A stretch of 44,853 nucleotides of DNA from Acidobacteriota bacterium (lineage in GTDB: Bacteria > Acidobacteriota > Blastocatellia > Pyrinomonadales > Pyrinomonadaceae), in assembly GCA_003223935.1 (NCBI GenBank), contig QHXQ01000055.1, positions 1 to 44,853 on the forward strand, read 5' to 3'. The notes beneath the pieces were generated by a model, which saw only the letters and a list, made by a program, of their open reading frames with translations, had not been told where the DNA came from and ran no database searches. Positions 26,550 through 36,700 of the stretch are shown here, piece after piece. Numbering within the stretch: the first letter of the stretch is position 1; the number at the start of each line of letters is the position of its first letter. Made by a program: the position numbers and the translations under genes.

Positions 26550-27947
26550 TCATTCCGTCTCAGCCTGGCGTCCGCCGCCTGCGTCTTTGATCCAGACGGT
26601 CTTGATGTTGACGAACTCGCGTATGCCGAAGGCGCTTAGCTCGCGCCCGTAACCGGAGTGTTTGACGCCGCCGAAGGGCAGACGCGGATCGGAGGCGACC
26701 ATGCCGTTGATGAAGACCGAGCCGGCTTCGAGTTCATCAGCGAAGCGTGTGCGCTCATGCTCGTCGTTCGTCCACGCGCTCGCGCCGAGACCGAAGTTTG
26801 TGTCGTTGGCCAGTCGAATCGCTTCGTCCAGATGCTCGACGCGAAAGAGCAGTGCGACGGGCCCGAACAACTCTTCGCGGTAAGCGGGCGCATCCTTTGG
26901 AATGGCTGCAAGGACAGTTGGCGCATAATAGTTACCGCGCCGCTCAAGCCGCGCGCCGCCCGTAAGGAGACGTGCGCCGGCCGCGATAGACTGCTGCACT
27001 TGTTCATCCAAGTCTGCGAGGATTTGCGGCGTGGCGAGCGGCCCCACGTCTGTTGACTCGTTGAGCGGGTCGCCAACTTTGAGCGCCTGCATGCCCGCGA
27101 CAAAGCGGCGCGTGAACTCTTCGTAGATCGCGGCGGCGACGATGAACCGCTTCGCCGCGATGCACGATTGCCCATTGTTGATGGTGCGCGCTTTGACGGC
27201 CGTTGAGACGGCCGCTTCAAGGTCTGCGCTCGGCATGACGATGAAGGGATCGCTGCCGCCAAGTTCGAGCACGCTCTTTTTGAGCTTGCGGCCGGCGCGA
27301 GCGGCCACGTCACGGCCCGCAGGCTCGCTGCCCGTGAGCGTGACGGCCGCGACTCGTTCGTCTTCGAGCACGCGCGCGACTGCGTCCGACTTGATCAGTA
27401 AAGTCTGAAACGCGCCTTCAGGAAAACCCGCGCGCCGAAAGAGGTCTTCAATCGCCAACGCGCACTGCGGCACGTTCGAGGCGTGTTTGAGTAAGCCAAC
27501 GTTGCCGGCCATCAGCGCGGGCGCGGCGAAGCGAAAGACTTGCCAGAAAGGAAAATTCCAAGGCATGACGGCGAGCACAGGGCCGAGCGGTTGATAGCGG
27601 ACGAAGCTGCGCGGCGCGTTCGTTGCGACTGGCTCATCGGCGAGATGTTGCGCGCCCGTCTCCGCGTAATAGCGACAGACCCAAGCGCACTTCGCCGCCT
27701 CTTCGCCCGCCGACTTGATCGGCTTCCCCATCTCAATGGTCATCAGATGCGCGAAGTTGTCCTGTTCATCTTCAAGTATCCCCGCCGCAAGCAGCAGCCA
27801 ACCGGCGCGCTCGGCAAAGCTCGTGCGCCGGTACGCACGGAAACTTTCAGCCGCGCGTTGCAGCCGCGCATCGAGTTCCGCTTCCGCGAGCGGCGCAAAC
27901 TCTTTCAGCGTCTCGCCCGTCGCCGGATTGATCGTCGCAATCGCCAT
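26550..27947 (-). CDS. Aldehyde dehydrogenase, succinate-semialdehyde dehydrogenase type (GabD-like)
   Basis: 465 residues from the ATG at 27947 (MAIATINPATGE), with GAAGGGA upstream. A GTG at 27965 overlapping the previous stop is an alternative. The catalytic Cys is in NNGQSCIAAKRF (about 262) and the general base Glu in LELGGSDPF (about 228). The PWNFPFWQ segment near 130 and the C-terminal PFGGVKHSGYGREL are standard for NAD(P)-dependent aldehyde dehydrogenases. The sequence resembles SSADH proteins that oxidise succinate semialdehyde to succinate. The exact aldehyde is inferred from overall resemblance only. It follows a quinone oxidoreductase gene with about 14 bp between stop and start, so likely one operon. 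Confidence 0.9.
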   Translation of the reverse strand: MAIATINPATGETLKEFAPLAEAELDARLQRAAESFRAYRRTSFAERAGWLLLAAGILEDEQDNFAHLMTIEMGKPIKSAGEEAAKCAWVCRYYAETGAQHLADEPVATNAPRSFVRYQPLGPVLAVMPWNFPFWQVFRFAAPALMAGNVGLLKHASNVPQCALAIEDLFRRAGFPEGAFQTLLIKSDAVARVLEDERVAAVTLTGSEPAGRDVAARAGRKLKKSVLELGGSDPFIVMPSADLEAAVSTAVKARTINNGQSCIAAKRFIVAAAIYEEFTRRFVAGMQALKVGDPLNESTDVGPLATPQILADLDEQVQQSIAAGARLLTGGARLERRGNYYAPTVLAAIPKDAPAYREELFGPVALLFRVEHLDEAIRLANDTNFGLGASAWTNDEHERTRFADELEAGSVFINGMVASDPRLPFGGVKHSGYGRELSAFGIREFVNIKTVWIKDAGGGRQAETE

Positions 27948-27961
27948 CGCGTCCCTTCCCT

Positions 27962-28933
27962 TCACTCCTTGTCGGTCAACAAAACTATCTTGCCATATGC
28001 GCCGGATTGCATGACGGCTTCGTGCGCGGCGGCCGCCTCGGCGAGCGGCAGTTCGCGCCCGACGACGGGGCGCAGCGTGTTGTTCTCAAGTCCGGCGACG
28101 AGCGCGGCGTGGATGCGGCGCAGGTCAGCTTCGGTCGCGTTGAAGAGGGTCATGCCGCGAATGTCTGCATCGCGCCCCATTGTCAAGCGTGGATCGATCT
28201 CGACCGTGCCGCGACTGCCCACGACCACAACACGCCCGTGCACAGCCAACACGCCGAGGTCTCTGTTCAAGTTCACGTTCGCCAGCATCTCTATGATGAC
28301 ATCAACGCCGCGCCCTTCCGTGAGCGTCAGCAACTGCTCCAAGTAATCCGCGCTGCGATGGTCGAGCACATGCTGCGCGCCCTGTTCTGCGACGAGCTTG
28401 CGCCCTTCCTCCGTCCCGCCCGTGCCGACGACAGTCATCCCGGCCGCACGCGCCAACTGCACCGCCGCCGTGCCCACACCGCCGCTCGCGCCGTGAATTA
28501 ACACCGTCTCGCTCGGTCGAGCTTGCGCGCGATCAAAGAGCGCACGATAAGCCGTCGCGTAAGGCACGCCCAACGCCGCGCCTTGTTGAAAACTGATCGC
28601 GTCCGGCAATGGGTGTACCTGCATCTCTTGGCACAAGGCGCGTTCGGCGTATGTACCCGTGAGCGAGCCGGCGAGATAGACACGGTCGCCCGCGCGCACG
28701 CGCTTCACGTCTGCGCCGCACGCTTCGACTAGCCCAGCGCCGTCCGCGCCCGGCGTGTAAGGCAACTCAGGTTTGCGCGGGTACATGCCCGCACGCATGT
28801 ATGCCTCCACCGGATTCACGCCGACCGCCACCACGCGCACCACAACTTGATGCGCACCCGGTTTCGGTGCTTCAACTTCTTCGAGGCGCAACACCTCAGG
28901 CCCGCCGAACTCATGCACACGAATCGCTTTCAT
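27962..28933 (-). CDS. NADPH:quinone oxidoreductase (zeta-crystallin-like MDR)
   Basis: 323 residues, the normal length for this zinc-free medium-chain reductase group. Visible features are MKAIRVHEFGGPEVL at the start, PGADGAGLVEACG near 82 and the coenzyme-binding HGASGGVGTAAVQLA near 148. The structural-zinc cysteine cluster is absent. These enzymes reduce quinones or other enones using NADPH in the cytoplasm. It is first in a two-gene minus-strand unit with the aldehyde dehydrogenase. It is divergent from the TauE-type permease across a 175-bp region holding the palindrome tggca-N6-tgcca at 28996-29011, a possible operator. Confidence 0.9.
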   Translation of the reverse strand: MKAIRVHEFGGPEVLRLEEVEAPKPGAHQVVVRVVAVGVNPVEAYMRAGMYPRKPELPYTPGADGAGLVEACGADVKRVRAGDRVYLAGSLTGTYAERALCQEMQVHPLPDAISFQQGAALGVPYATAYRALFDRAQARPSETVLIHGASGGVGTAAVQLARAAGMTVVGTGGTEEGRKLVAEQGAQHVLDHRSADYLEQLLTLTEGRGVDVIIEMLANVNLNRDLGVLAVHGRVVVVGSRGTVEIDPRLTMGRDADIRGMTLFNATEADLRRIHAALVAGLENNTLRPVVGRELPLAEAAAAHEAVMQSGAYGKIVLLTDKE

Positions 28934-29067
28934 CGTTCGTCTCGCTGATCAAATTGAAAATGTTGGAGCGTTGATGGCCCACATCTTAGTGCAGTTGGCA
29001 CGCGCATGCCAGCAAAGAAACGCTCTCGCATCTCAGATATGAATTTCACATCTGTCTGACATCACAG

Positions 29068-29096
29068 TTGACTTTCGTTGCGCACACCCTTATTTC
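29068..29096 (+). promoter_or_regulatory. Candidate promoter for the TauE/SafE gene
   Basis: TTGACT at 29068-29073, a 17-nt spacer and TATTTC at 29091-29096 fit a sigma70-like promoter. It lies only about 12 nt before the start codon, so the leader would be nearly absent. This makes the call tentative. Confidence 0.3.
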
Positions 29097-29108
29097 TTCA
29101 AGCCACAC

Positions 29109-29885
29109 ATGCAGCAACTCTTCCTACGCGGTCTGATCTTGTTCGCCTCCGCTTTTGCGGCCGGCATGATCAATTCCATCGCGGGCGGCGGCACGCTCTT
29201 GACCTTCCCCGCACTCATCGCCGCCGGTCTCGACGCGAAAATGGCCAATGCGACCAGCACTGTCGCGCTCTGGCCCGGACTGCTCGGCGGTCTCTACGGC
29301 TTTCGCCGCGAGATGGAAGAGAACAAACCTTTGTTGTTGCGGCTCGGCTTGACGAGCGTGGCGGGCGGCGCGCTCGGCGCGTGGTTATTGATCGCCACGC
29401 CCGCACCCACGTTTGCGCGTCTCGTGCCGTTCCTCATACTGTTCGCCACAATCCTCTTCATGGTGCAAGAACCGATCACGCGCATGCTGCGCCTGCAAAC
29501 GTCACCCGCACAGGGCCGGCGCAGTTGGTGGACGGGCGCGATCATCTTTCAGTTCTGCTCCGCGATCTACGGCGGTTACTTCGGCGCAGGTAACGGCATA
29601 CTAATGCTCGCCGCCATGGGTCTGCTCGGCATCACAGACATACACCGCGCCAACGGCTTGAAGAACTATCTGGGGATGTGTCTCAACAGCGTCGCCGTGA
29701 TCGGTTTCGCTTGGGCGGGTCTGGTCAGATGGCCTGTGGCGTTGTTGATGGCTGTGGGTGCGATTGCCGGTGGTTACTACGGCGCGAGCGCAGCCCGCCG
29801 ACTGGGTCGCACCATCATCCGCCGCGTCGTCATTCTCATCGGCTTCATCATCGCCGGCATCATGCTCTGGCGCGTCTGGCAATAA
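29109..29885 (+). CDS. TSUP-family permease (TauE/SafE, sulfite exporter type)
   Basis: 258 residues with about eight hydrophobic helices. The family pattern is clear in the first half, SIAGGGTLLTFPALIAAGL (about 18-36), followed by ANATSTVALWPG, and again in the second half, YFGAGNGILMLAAMGLLG (about 157-174). The latter is the internal repeat of the fold. Members export sulfite, sulfoacetate or other small anions across the inner membrane; the substrate here is unknown. Its stop is only 4 nt from the stop of the converging YdeP-like gene. That leaves no room for a separate terminator. Confidence 0.88.
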   Translation: MQQLFLRGLILFASAFAAGMINSIAGGGTLLTFPALIAAGLDAKMANATSTVALWPGLLGGLYGFRREMEENKPLLLRLGLTSVAGGALGAWLLIATPAPTFARLVPFLILFATILFMVQEPITRMLRLQTSPAQGRRSWWTGAIIFQFCSAIYGGYFGAGNGILMLAAMGLLGITDIHRANGLKNYLGMCLNSVAVIGFAWAGLVRWPVALLMAVGAIAGGYYGASAARRLGRTIIRRVVILIGFIIAGIMLWRVWQ

Positions 29886-29889
29886 CAAC

Positions 29890-32319
29890 TCAAACCGGCC
29901 GGATACTGATGATGACAGACTTTGAGGCGGGCGTGTTGCTCCGTTCGGCCACGTGATTTATTGGAACGAGTGCGTTGGCTTCCGGGAAGTAGGTGGCGGC
30001 AGAACGACGTGGGATCGAATAAGGCACGACGACAAAGCGTCGTGCGATACGTTCTTCGCCGTCGAAGTGGCTTACGAGATCAACAACCTGCTGTGCTTTC
30101 AGTCCTGCCTCTTTCATATCTTCCGGGTTGAGCAGGACGACGCGCCGTTCATTGAAAACGCCGCGATAGCGATCATCGAGACCGTAGATCGTCGTGTTGA
30201 ATTGATCGTGGCTGCGCATCGTGAGCATTAGAAACTGTCCGGGCGCGAGTTCGTGACGCGGCAACTGATGGATTGTGAATTGCGCCTTGCCCGAAGCCGT
30301 TTTGAACACCCGCTCGCGCGCCGCGTTCGGCAGATAGAAGCCGCCCGGCGCGCGTACACGCCGGTTGTAATCCTGAAAGCCGGGCACGACACGTTCGATA
30401 GCAGCGCGTATGCGGTCGTAATCGGCGCCGAGCGACAACCAATCAACGCTGCTTCGTGCGCCGAGCGTTGCGGTCGCTAACCGCGCGACGATCAGCGGCT
30501 CGCTCAACAGATGTTCGGACGCTGGCGCGAGTCGGCCGCGCGAAGCCTGCACGACACCCATCGAATTCTCGCAACTGACGAACTGCTCGCCCGTCGCTTG
30601 CACGTCCGCTTCGGTGCGCCCCAAGCACGGCAGGATCAAAGCCTGCTCGCCCGTGATCAAATGCGCGCGATTGAGTTTCGTTGAGACGTGTGCGGTCAGA
30701 CGACAACGACGCAGCGCTGCGGCCGTGTATTCCGTATCCGGCGTCGCCGATAGAAAGTTGCCGCCGAGTGCGAAGAAGACTTGCGCCTTGCCCTCGTGCA
30801 TCGCCTTGATCGCGTTGACCGTGTCGTAGCCGTGCGCACGTGGCGGCATGAAATTGAACTCGCGTGCGAGGCTGTCGAGAAACGCTGCGGTCGGTCGCTC
30901 CCAGATGCCCATGGTGCGGTCGCCCTGCACGTTCGAGTGCCCGCGCACGGGGCACACGCCCGCGCCCGCGCGGCCGATGTTCCCGCGCAGCAACAGTAGG
31001 TTGACGATCTCTTGTATGTTTGCGACCGCGTTCTTGTGTTGCGTCAGCCCCATCGCCCAGCAGACGATGACGCGCTCCGCCTTGACATAAATATCCGCCG
31101 CCGCTTTCAACTCCGCGCGCGCCACGCCGCACGCTTCGACAATCTCAACCCAATCGACAGACTCAAGCGCCGCGACGTATTCATCAAAGCCGACCGTGTG
31201 CGCTTTGATGAACTCTTGATCGAGCACCGTGCCCGGTCGCGCGGCTTCTGCGGCCAACACCTCTTTGCAGATGCCCTGCAAGAGCGCGACATCGCCGTTG
31301 ACCCGAACTTGCAGGAATAGATCGGCGAGCCGCGTACCTGAGCCGAGCAGGTGCAAGACATCTTGCGGATGTTTGAAGGCGTGCAACCCCGTCTCTGGCA
31401 ACGGGTTGATGTGGACGATCTTCGCGCCGCGCTGCTTCGCCTGTTCGAGCGTCGAGAGCATGCGCGGATGATTCGTGCCGGGATTCTGACCGATGATGAA
31501 GATCGCGTCAGCCTGTGCGAAGTCTGCGAGTGTGACCGTGCCTTTGCCGACGCCGATGGTTTCGGTCAAGGCTGTGCCCGATGATTCGTGGCACATGTTC
31601 GAGCAGTCGGGCAGATTGTTCGTGCCGAACTGCCGGACGAAGAGTTGATAGAGAAACGCCGCCTCGTTGCTCGTCCGGCCCGAGGTGTAGAAGATCGCTT
31701 CGTCTGGCAACGCGAGCGCGTTTAGCTCGTCAGCGATCAACTTGAATGCCTCGTCCCAACTGACAGGTTCGTAGTTGTCGCTTCCCTTTCGACGCAGCGA
31801 CGGGTGCGTGAGTCTGCCCTGTTGATTGAGCCAGAGGTCTGTCTGTTCAGTTAGCTTCGTCACGCTCCACAAGCGAAAGAACTCCGGCGTGACGCGCTTC
31901 GTCGTCGCTTCATCGGCGACGTGCTTTGCGCCGTTCTCGCAGAACTCTATGTGCGCGCGTTCGGCGTCCGGCTCAGGCCAAGCGCAGCCGGGACAGTCGA
32001 AGCCGTCCGGCTGATTGACGCGCGCAAGCGTGCGCAGACTGCGTAATGCGCCCATCTCGCCGAAGGCGTACTTCATCGTCGAGATAATCGCGGGCACGCC
32101 GCCCGCGATCTTGTCCACTCCAGTCATACGCAAGCCCGTCAACGCTACAGGCGGCTGCGCACCTGAAACGCTCTGCGAGGTTTGAGATTCGTCGTTCGCG
32201 TCCGCTTCGCGGTGTCGCCCGTCAGGGTCGTAATGGCTCGGCTGCTCTGCGGTCGCGTGTTCAAAGGCCGCCTGTTGCGCGTCTGTGTCCGGCGCTTGCG
32301 CTTGCTCTTTTGTGGCCAT
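29890..32319 (-). CDS. FdhF/YdeP-family molybdopterin-dependent oxidoreductase
   Basis: 809 residues. YdeP-type features include the short cysteine motif GFDCPGCAWPEPDAE (Cys109 and Cys112), which replaces the four-cysteine Fe-S motif of classical formate dehydrogenases. Also present are YTSGRTSNEAAFLYQ, CHESSGTALTETIGVGKGTV near the metal centre, GQNPGTNHPRML, and the C-terminal molydopterin-dinucleotide-binding part (LTMRSHDQFNTTIYG). The first 55 residues are an acidic, Gln/Ala-rich extension that looks disordered. Relatives include E. coli YdeP, linked to acid resistance, but the substrate is unknown. The gene stands alone, convergent with a TSUP permease and divergent from the Sak4-like gene. 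Confidence 0.9.
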   Translation of the reverse strand: MATKEQAQAPDTDAQQAAFEHATAEQPSHYDPDGRHREADANDESQTSQSVSGAQPPVALTGLRMTGVDKIAGGVPAIISTMKYAFGEMGALRSLRTLARVNQPDGFDCPGCAWPEPDAERAHIEFCENGAKHVADEATTKRVTPEFFRLWSVTKLTEQTDLWLNQQGRLTHPSLRRKGSDNYEPVSWDEAFKLIADELNALALPDEAIFYTSGRTSNEAAFLYQLFVRQFGTNNLPDCSNMCHESSGTALTETIGVGKGTVTLADFAQADAIFIIGQNPGTNHPRMLSTLEQAKQRGAKIVHINPLPETGLHAFKHPQDVLHLLGSGTRLADLFLQVRVNGDVALLQGICKEVLAAEAARPGTVLDQEFIKAHTVGFDEYVAALESVDWVEIVEACGVARAELKAAADIYVKAERVIVCWAMGLTQHKNAVANIQEIVNLLLLRGNIGRAGAGVCPVRGHSNVQGDRTMGIWERPTAAFLDSLAREFNFMPPRAHGYDTVNAIKAMHEGKAQVFFALGGNFLSATPDTEYTAAALRRCRLTAHVSTKLNRAHLITGEQALILPCLGRTEADVQATGEQFVSCENSMGVVQASRGRLAPASEHLLSEPLIVARLATATLGARSSVDWLSLGADYDRIRAAIERVVPGFQDYNRRVRAPGGFYLPNAARERVFKTASGKAQFTIHQLPRHELAPGQFLMLTMRSHDQFNTTIYGLDDRYRGVFNERRVVLLNPEDMKEAGLKAQQVVDLVSHFDGEERIARRFVVVPYSIPRRSAATYFPEANALVPINHVAERSNTPASKSVIISIRPV

Positions 32320-32392
32320 TGTTCGTCAATTTACTGCAAACGGGCCGGCCAATCCAACTGGAAAAATCTTCTGTTGCACCCTTGAAACAGTA

Positions 32393-32421
32393 TTCCATTC
32401 TTGCATGAAACATGTTATAGT
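32393..32421 (+). promoter_or_regulatory. Extended -10 promoter for the Sak4-like gene
   Basis: TATAGT at 32416-32421 is preceded by TGT at 32413-32415, giving an extended -10. A weak -35 (TTCCAT, 32393-32398) is 17 nt upstream. It leaves a leader of about 95 nt before the start codon at 32518. Confidence 0.5.
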
Positions 32422-32517
32422 GCCGGCCCGACAGACCAAACACCGGATGGTGTGGGTGCAAATAGAGGCGCACCGGACGGGGCGCGAAACTCAGAGGAGA
32501 ATGAGAAGGAGAGAGCG

Positions 32518-33597
32518 ATGAGCACAAATGCGACGAGACCGAGAGTGAATCCGCTGAGCCGCAGGCCGCGCCAGCAGCGTCTGGTGCTGGCGGTGCGTGG
32601 CGGCGCGGGCGTGGGCAAGAGTTATTTCGTGCGTTCGATGGCGGAGGCCGGCATCGGTCGGCTTTGCATCTTCGACGTGGAGCGCAAGTCGCGCCTGTTG
32701 AAAGGCAACAGCACGATCTTCGACGGCCTTGAGATCGAGCACCCGGACGAAGTGCCGGAGTTTATTGACTGGGCTTTGTCGGGTGAAGGGCGCGAGCAGA
32801 ACTACGGCTGCTACGCTTTGGATTCGTGGGCCGGTTATTTCAGCGCCAAGCACTCGGAGATGCTTACGGCGGTGCGCGAGCGCACGGGCGACCCGCTCGC
32901 GCAACCTTCGGCGGAAGAACTCGCCGCCGATCAAATGATCTTGCAGGGCGTCCTGCGGCGCTTGTGCATCGAGAGCGGCAAGTCGGTCGTGATCGTGGAT
33001 CAGATTCCGGCGAAGGGCAAAGAGGCGAAAGAGGATAACGAGGTCGGGCGCGTGTTGCCGATGACGGCGAGCGGGCTTGAGTATTTCGTGGACATCATGG
33101 TCGAGGTCTCTTTGCAGGAGCGCGCGGGCGAGATCGTGCGCGTCTTTCAAGTGGTCAAGTCGAACAGCGAAGCGTTCGAGGTCGGCTTCGAGTTGACGGG
33201 CGAAATCACGTTCAAAGATTTCCTCGAACACATGACGCGCGCCACCGGCGACGAGTTGCCGTTGGCAGCGCCGCGCCCGTCGGCTGTGCCGGAGACGCTC
33301 GAAGAGAAGCCAACGCCACTCTCGCTTGTGCCGCCGCCGTTGACGATTCAAGAGCTGATCGCGAAAGCGGAGCAGCACGGCTTTAAGGTCGCAGACATCG
33401 TGACCGGCGCGAAGGTCTATCACAATCAGCCGAACATACACCGCTTGACGCCTGAACAGATCGCTGACCTAGACCGGCGCATCACCGCGCGCATCGAGCG
33501 CACAAAGGCGGCACAAGCAAGCGATAACAAACAACCGACGAGCAACAACGAGCAGACACCCCGCGCACAAGCCGCACGCAACATCAAGCGCGCCTAG
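32518..33597 (+). CDS. Sak4-like phage-type P-loop ATPase (AAA_24), stand-alone
   Basis: 359 residues from the ATG at 32518, which has GAAGGAGAG just upstream; the frame is open back to 32401 without a site. A Walker A GGAGVGKSYF at 28-37 and Walker B-like YGCYALDSW near 100 are seen. VVIVDQIPAKGKEA and a conserved VKSNSEAF follow, the usual layout of RecA-like phage nucleotide-binding proteins of the Sak4 group. These act in single-strand annealing or recombination during phage replication. The C-terminal 100 residues are a linker and a small helical domain ending in a Gln/Asn/Ala-rich basic tail. No phage genes surround it, which suggests a domesticated or stranded phage gene. Homology beyond the P-loop core is judged by eye. 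Confidence 0.75.
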   Translation: MSTNATRPRVNPLSRRPRQQRLVLAVRGGAGVGKSYFVRSMAEAGIGRLCIFDVERKSRLLKGNSTIFDGLEIEHPDEVPEFIDWALSGEGREQNYGCYALDSWAGYFSAKHSEMLTAVRERTGDPLAQPSAEELAADQMILQGVLRRLCIESGKSVVIVDQIPAKGKEAKEDNEVGRVLPMTASGLEYFVDIMVEVSLQERAGEIVRVFQVVKSNSEAFEVGFELTGEITFKDFLEHMTRATGDELPLAAPRPSAVPETLEEKPTPLSLVPPPLTIQELIAKAEQHGFKVADIVTGAKVYHNQPNIHRLTPEQIADLDRRITARIERTKAAQASDNKQPTSNNEQTPRAQAARNIKRA

Positions 33598-33660
33598 TGC
33601 GAAACTGACAGACAAACAACGTGCGCAGCGATATGGACGCTCGCGCGGTTAACAACAAAG

Positions 33661-33701
33661 AAGAGAGGGCGCATGTTGATTGTCATGCGCCCTCTCTTTT
33701 T
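33661..33701 (+). terminator. Strong rho-independent terminator after the Sak4-like gene
   Basis: A perfect 15-bp stem (33661-33675 with 33684-33698, 8-nt loop) is followed by T residues to 33701. It lies between two converging genes. The opposite side has only an interrupted T-rich run, so the main direction is plus. Confidence 0.92.
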
Positions 33702-33778
33702 AGCGGCTGCGCGCCGGTCGGCAAAGCACGAATGGCGACGCGCGCGCGTTGGATTGTTATCTTCTTTGTTCGTGCGCG

Positions 33779-36700
33779 CTACAGCTTCTTGCGCGTTGCA
33801 TTAGGCTTCATGACCATGGGGTTCTGCGTCACGGCTTCGACGTTGACGAAGAAGCGGAAGGTGCCGCCAGCTTCGACGCCAAGCAGGAAGCGCACATCAA
33901 TCGCCATGCCCTGTCCGAGCGGGCTGGGCAGCGTGACCTCGCCGCTCGAATTTAAGCCGCCCGCATTCGGCTGACTCGGCGGCGTGTTCACCACCGTGCC
34001 GCGCAAGGTCACCATCGTCGTGTTGTCGCTGAGCGTGACCTGTGTGTCGCCAGAGTTAAGCCAGCGTATGTCGGCTTGGCCCGTGCTCGGCGTGTTGAGT
34101 GTGGTCACATCTACGACGCGGAAGCGCAAGCGTGTGATGGTCTCCTGTGTGTTGTTGACGAAGTGGCGGCGCAACTCAAGCGTGCCGAACTTCGAGGTCT
34201 GATCGTTGCAAGCCCCGTCCGCGTTTGAAACGTCGTCGCATTGTGCGCGCGTCAGGCGCACACGATTGGGCGGCAGCGCAGAGTTCTGGAAGCGATCAAT
34301 GAGGCTCGCCTTGATCTGTGCGTTGCGCTGTGTGGGGCTAACGCCATTGGTGAACGAGTTGTTCACGTTGCAGCCGCAGTTTTCCGGCCCCGGCGCGCCC
34401 AATTGCGACTGCACAGTGCCGTACATGCCGCCATTGGTCGAGACGAAGAGGAAGTCTTGCGCGTTGTCGTTCGTATCTTGCGGCAGACCTGTACGCAGAT
34501 TACGAACAAACGCATACTCACCGTCCACAGTGCCCGGCGAAGTCAGCCCCGCGCCCTCGCGGAACAGATCAGCGACCGGGCCGCTGAAGCCTGCAAAGCC
34601 GGCCGCGTCGAGCCTGTTCACCAGCGTCAGTTGATTTAAGGCACTCGTCTTGAAGAGCGCGACGCCCGCGTTGTCGGCGATGTCGGTTGCATAGTTGTCG
34701 TCGGCGGCAGCATAGCCGGGCAGACTGTAGCCGCCCGGATTGCCGCCGTTGTTGTTGACGACCAAGTAGTGACCGCCCACCGGAATGACTGTGCCGTTCG
34801 GGATGATCACGAGCGGCGTTATGCCGACGCCGGACGAGTCGAGCGCCATGAGCCGCCAACCGGCCGTGCCGTCGCTAACCGCCACTGTCAAAGGCGCATC
34901 CGTCGTGTTGTACAACTCGATGTACTCGTCGAGCGGGCCATCGAGCGGGCCTGCGCCGTCCGGGTCTGGGCCGCGGAAGCGGAACTCGCTAATGATCATG
35001 TCGCCCGCATTGACCGGATCGGTGATCGTGCCGACGCCTTGAGCATCAGCAATCGTCGCATTGCTTGACGGATTGCTCAGGTTGACGAAGAAGGTTTCGG
35101 GCGGGACTTCCTGCACGTTGTCGGCGTTGACGAAGACGTTGACTTGGATGCTCGTGTCGCCCGAATTGAAAGTTAACGGCGTATTCGCGATGGCGATATA
35201 GTCGGCGGGCGCTGTCGCCGTGTTATCGGCCGTCTCTAGGTTAAAGGTGACGGGCGCTTCGGCCGGGTTCGACAGCGTGATGGTGAACGCAGCCTGCGAC
35301 GTGCCACTGATTGGCTCGGCGACGAACGCATCGTTGATGCTGATCGTCGGCTTCGACTCATCATCTGTGATGGTCAATACAGCCGCTAACGGATTGATGG
35401 TCGGCGCGCTGGTGGGCCGACGATGATTCACCGTCGTCGTGCTCAGGCTGAGATTGACCGTCTCGTCCTCTTCATAGAGGTTATTGTCGAGGATGGGAAT
35501 GTCAATCGTCTGCTGCCCCGTCTGCCCGTCGTTGTAGGTAACTGTGTAGCCGTTGACGGCCGTATAGTCTTCGCCCGCTTGCGCCGTGCCGTCGCTCGTG
35601 TCGAAGGTCGCAGTGATCATGCCGTCGCTACCGCCGACGCGGTTGACGGTGATCTGCGCCATGACGCTGCCCGGCCCTTCTGTGACCGTGTAGTTCGTCA
35701 TCGTAAACTCGATCTGGCCGGCCGTACCGGCTGTCGTCGAGAAGCACTGCGAGAACTCGCTGGTGTTGCCGCTCGCGTCGGTCGCCGTCGCGGTGATGAC
35801 ATCGCCGGAGTCGAGCGTGGTCGGGTTGAAGGTAAAGCTCACGTCGCCGTTGCCGTCGGTCGGATCGGTCGTCAAAGAGCCGAGGTAAGTCTGCCCTTCG
35901 CCGTTGCCCGACGTGTCGCATGAAGCGTTGGCATAGAAATCAATCGTGAACGCTTGGCCCGGCGTCGAGTTAAGCGTGCCGGTGATCGTGTTTGTGCTCG
36001 TGGCGGTCGCCGACGTGATGACCGGGAAGTTTTGCAGTTGGTTCGCGCCGGTGTCTGTATCTTGATCATCGTTCGGCGTGACGCCGACGCTGCCGAGATC
36101 GATCCCCAATCCGCCGTTGTCGTGGATCGAGTTGCCGCGAATGGTGTTGTTGACAGGATCGCCAGCCTGAGCCGGTTGCTGATTCTTCTTTACATGCCCA
36201 AGCATGGCGGCACTGTTGACGCTCACGCCGACACCGGCATTATGGGCGATGATGTTGGCGAGATTGCTACTCGTCCCGCCGATATAGTTGTTCTGTGTGT
36301 CGCCGCCGAGGTGTATGCCGTCGCCGGAGTTGGCTAGGTCGAGCGTGCCTGTGCGGTCTGTGCCGATGAAGTTGCCACCGACACCGTTGCTGCCAACGCC
36401 GCCGCTCGTGCCGCTGCTGATCTCAATCCCGTCCGCGCCGTTGCCGGCGATGACGTTGCCCGCAGTGGCGACCGGCGTGCCGGCCAACGCGGAATTACCG
36501 ACGATGTTGTTCGACCCATCATAGATGTCTATGCCTGCGCCGCCATTGCCCGTCGGCAAGCTGTTGAAGGTAATCTGCGTGCCGGTCACGTCCGTGCCGA
36601 TCAAGTTGCCCTGCACCAAGTTTCCGTTCGCGCTTGTGCCCATGATCTCAACGCCATCGCCGGTGTTGGCCGAGATGAGGTTGCGTTCGTCGGGCGTCGT

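Noticed and set aside
32491..33441. 316-codon open frame antisense to the Sak4-like gene
   Set aside because: The plus strand carries Walker motifs, a Shine-Dalgarno, a promoter and a terminator; the antisense frame has none.
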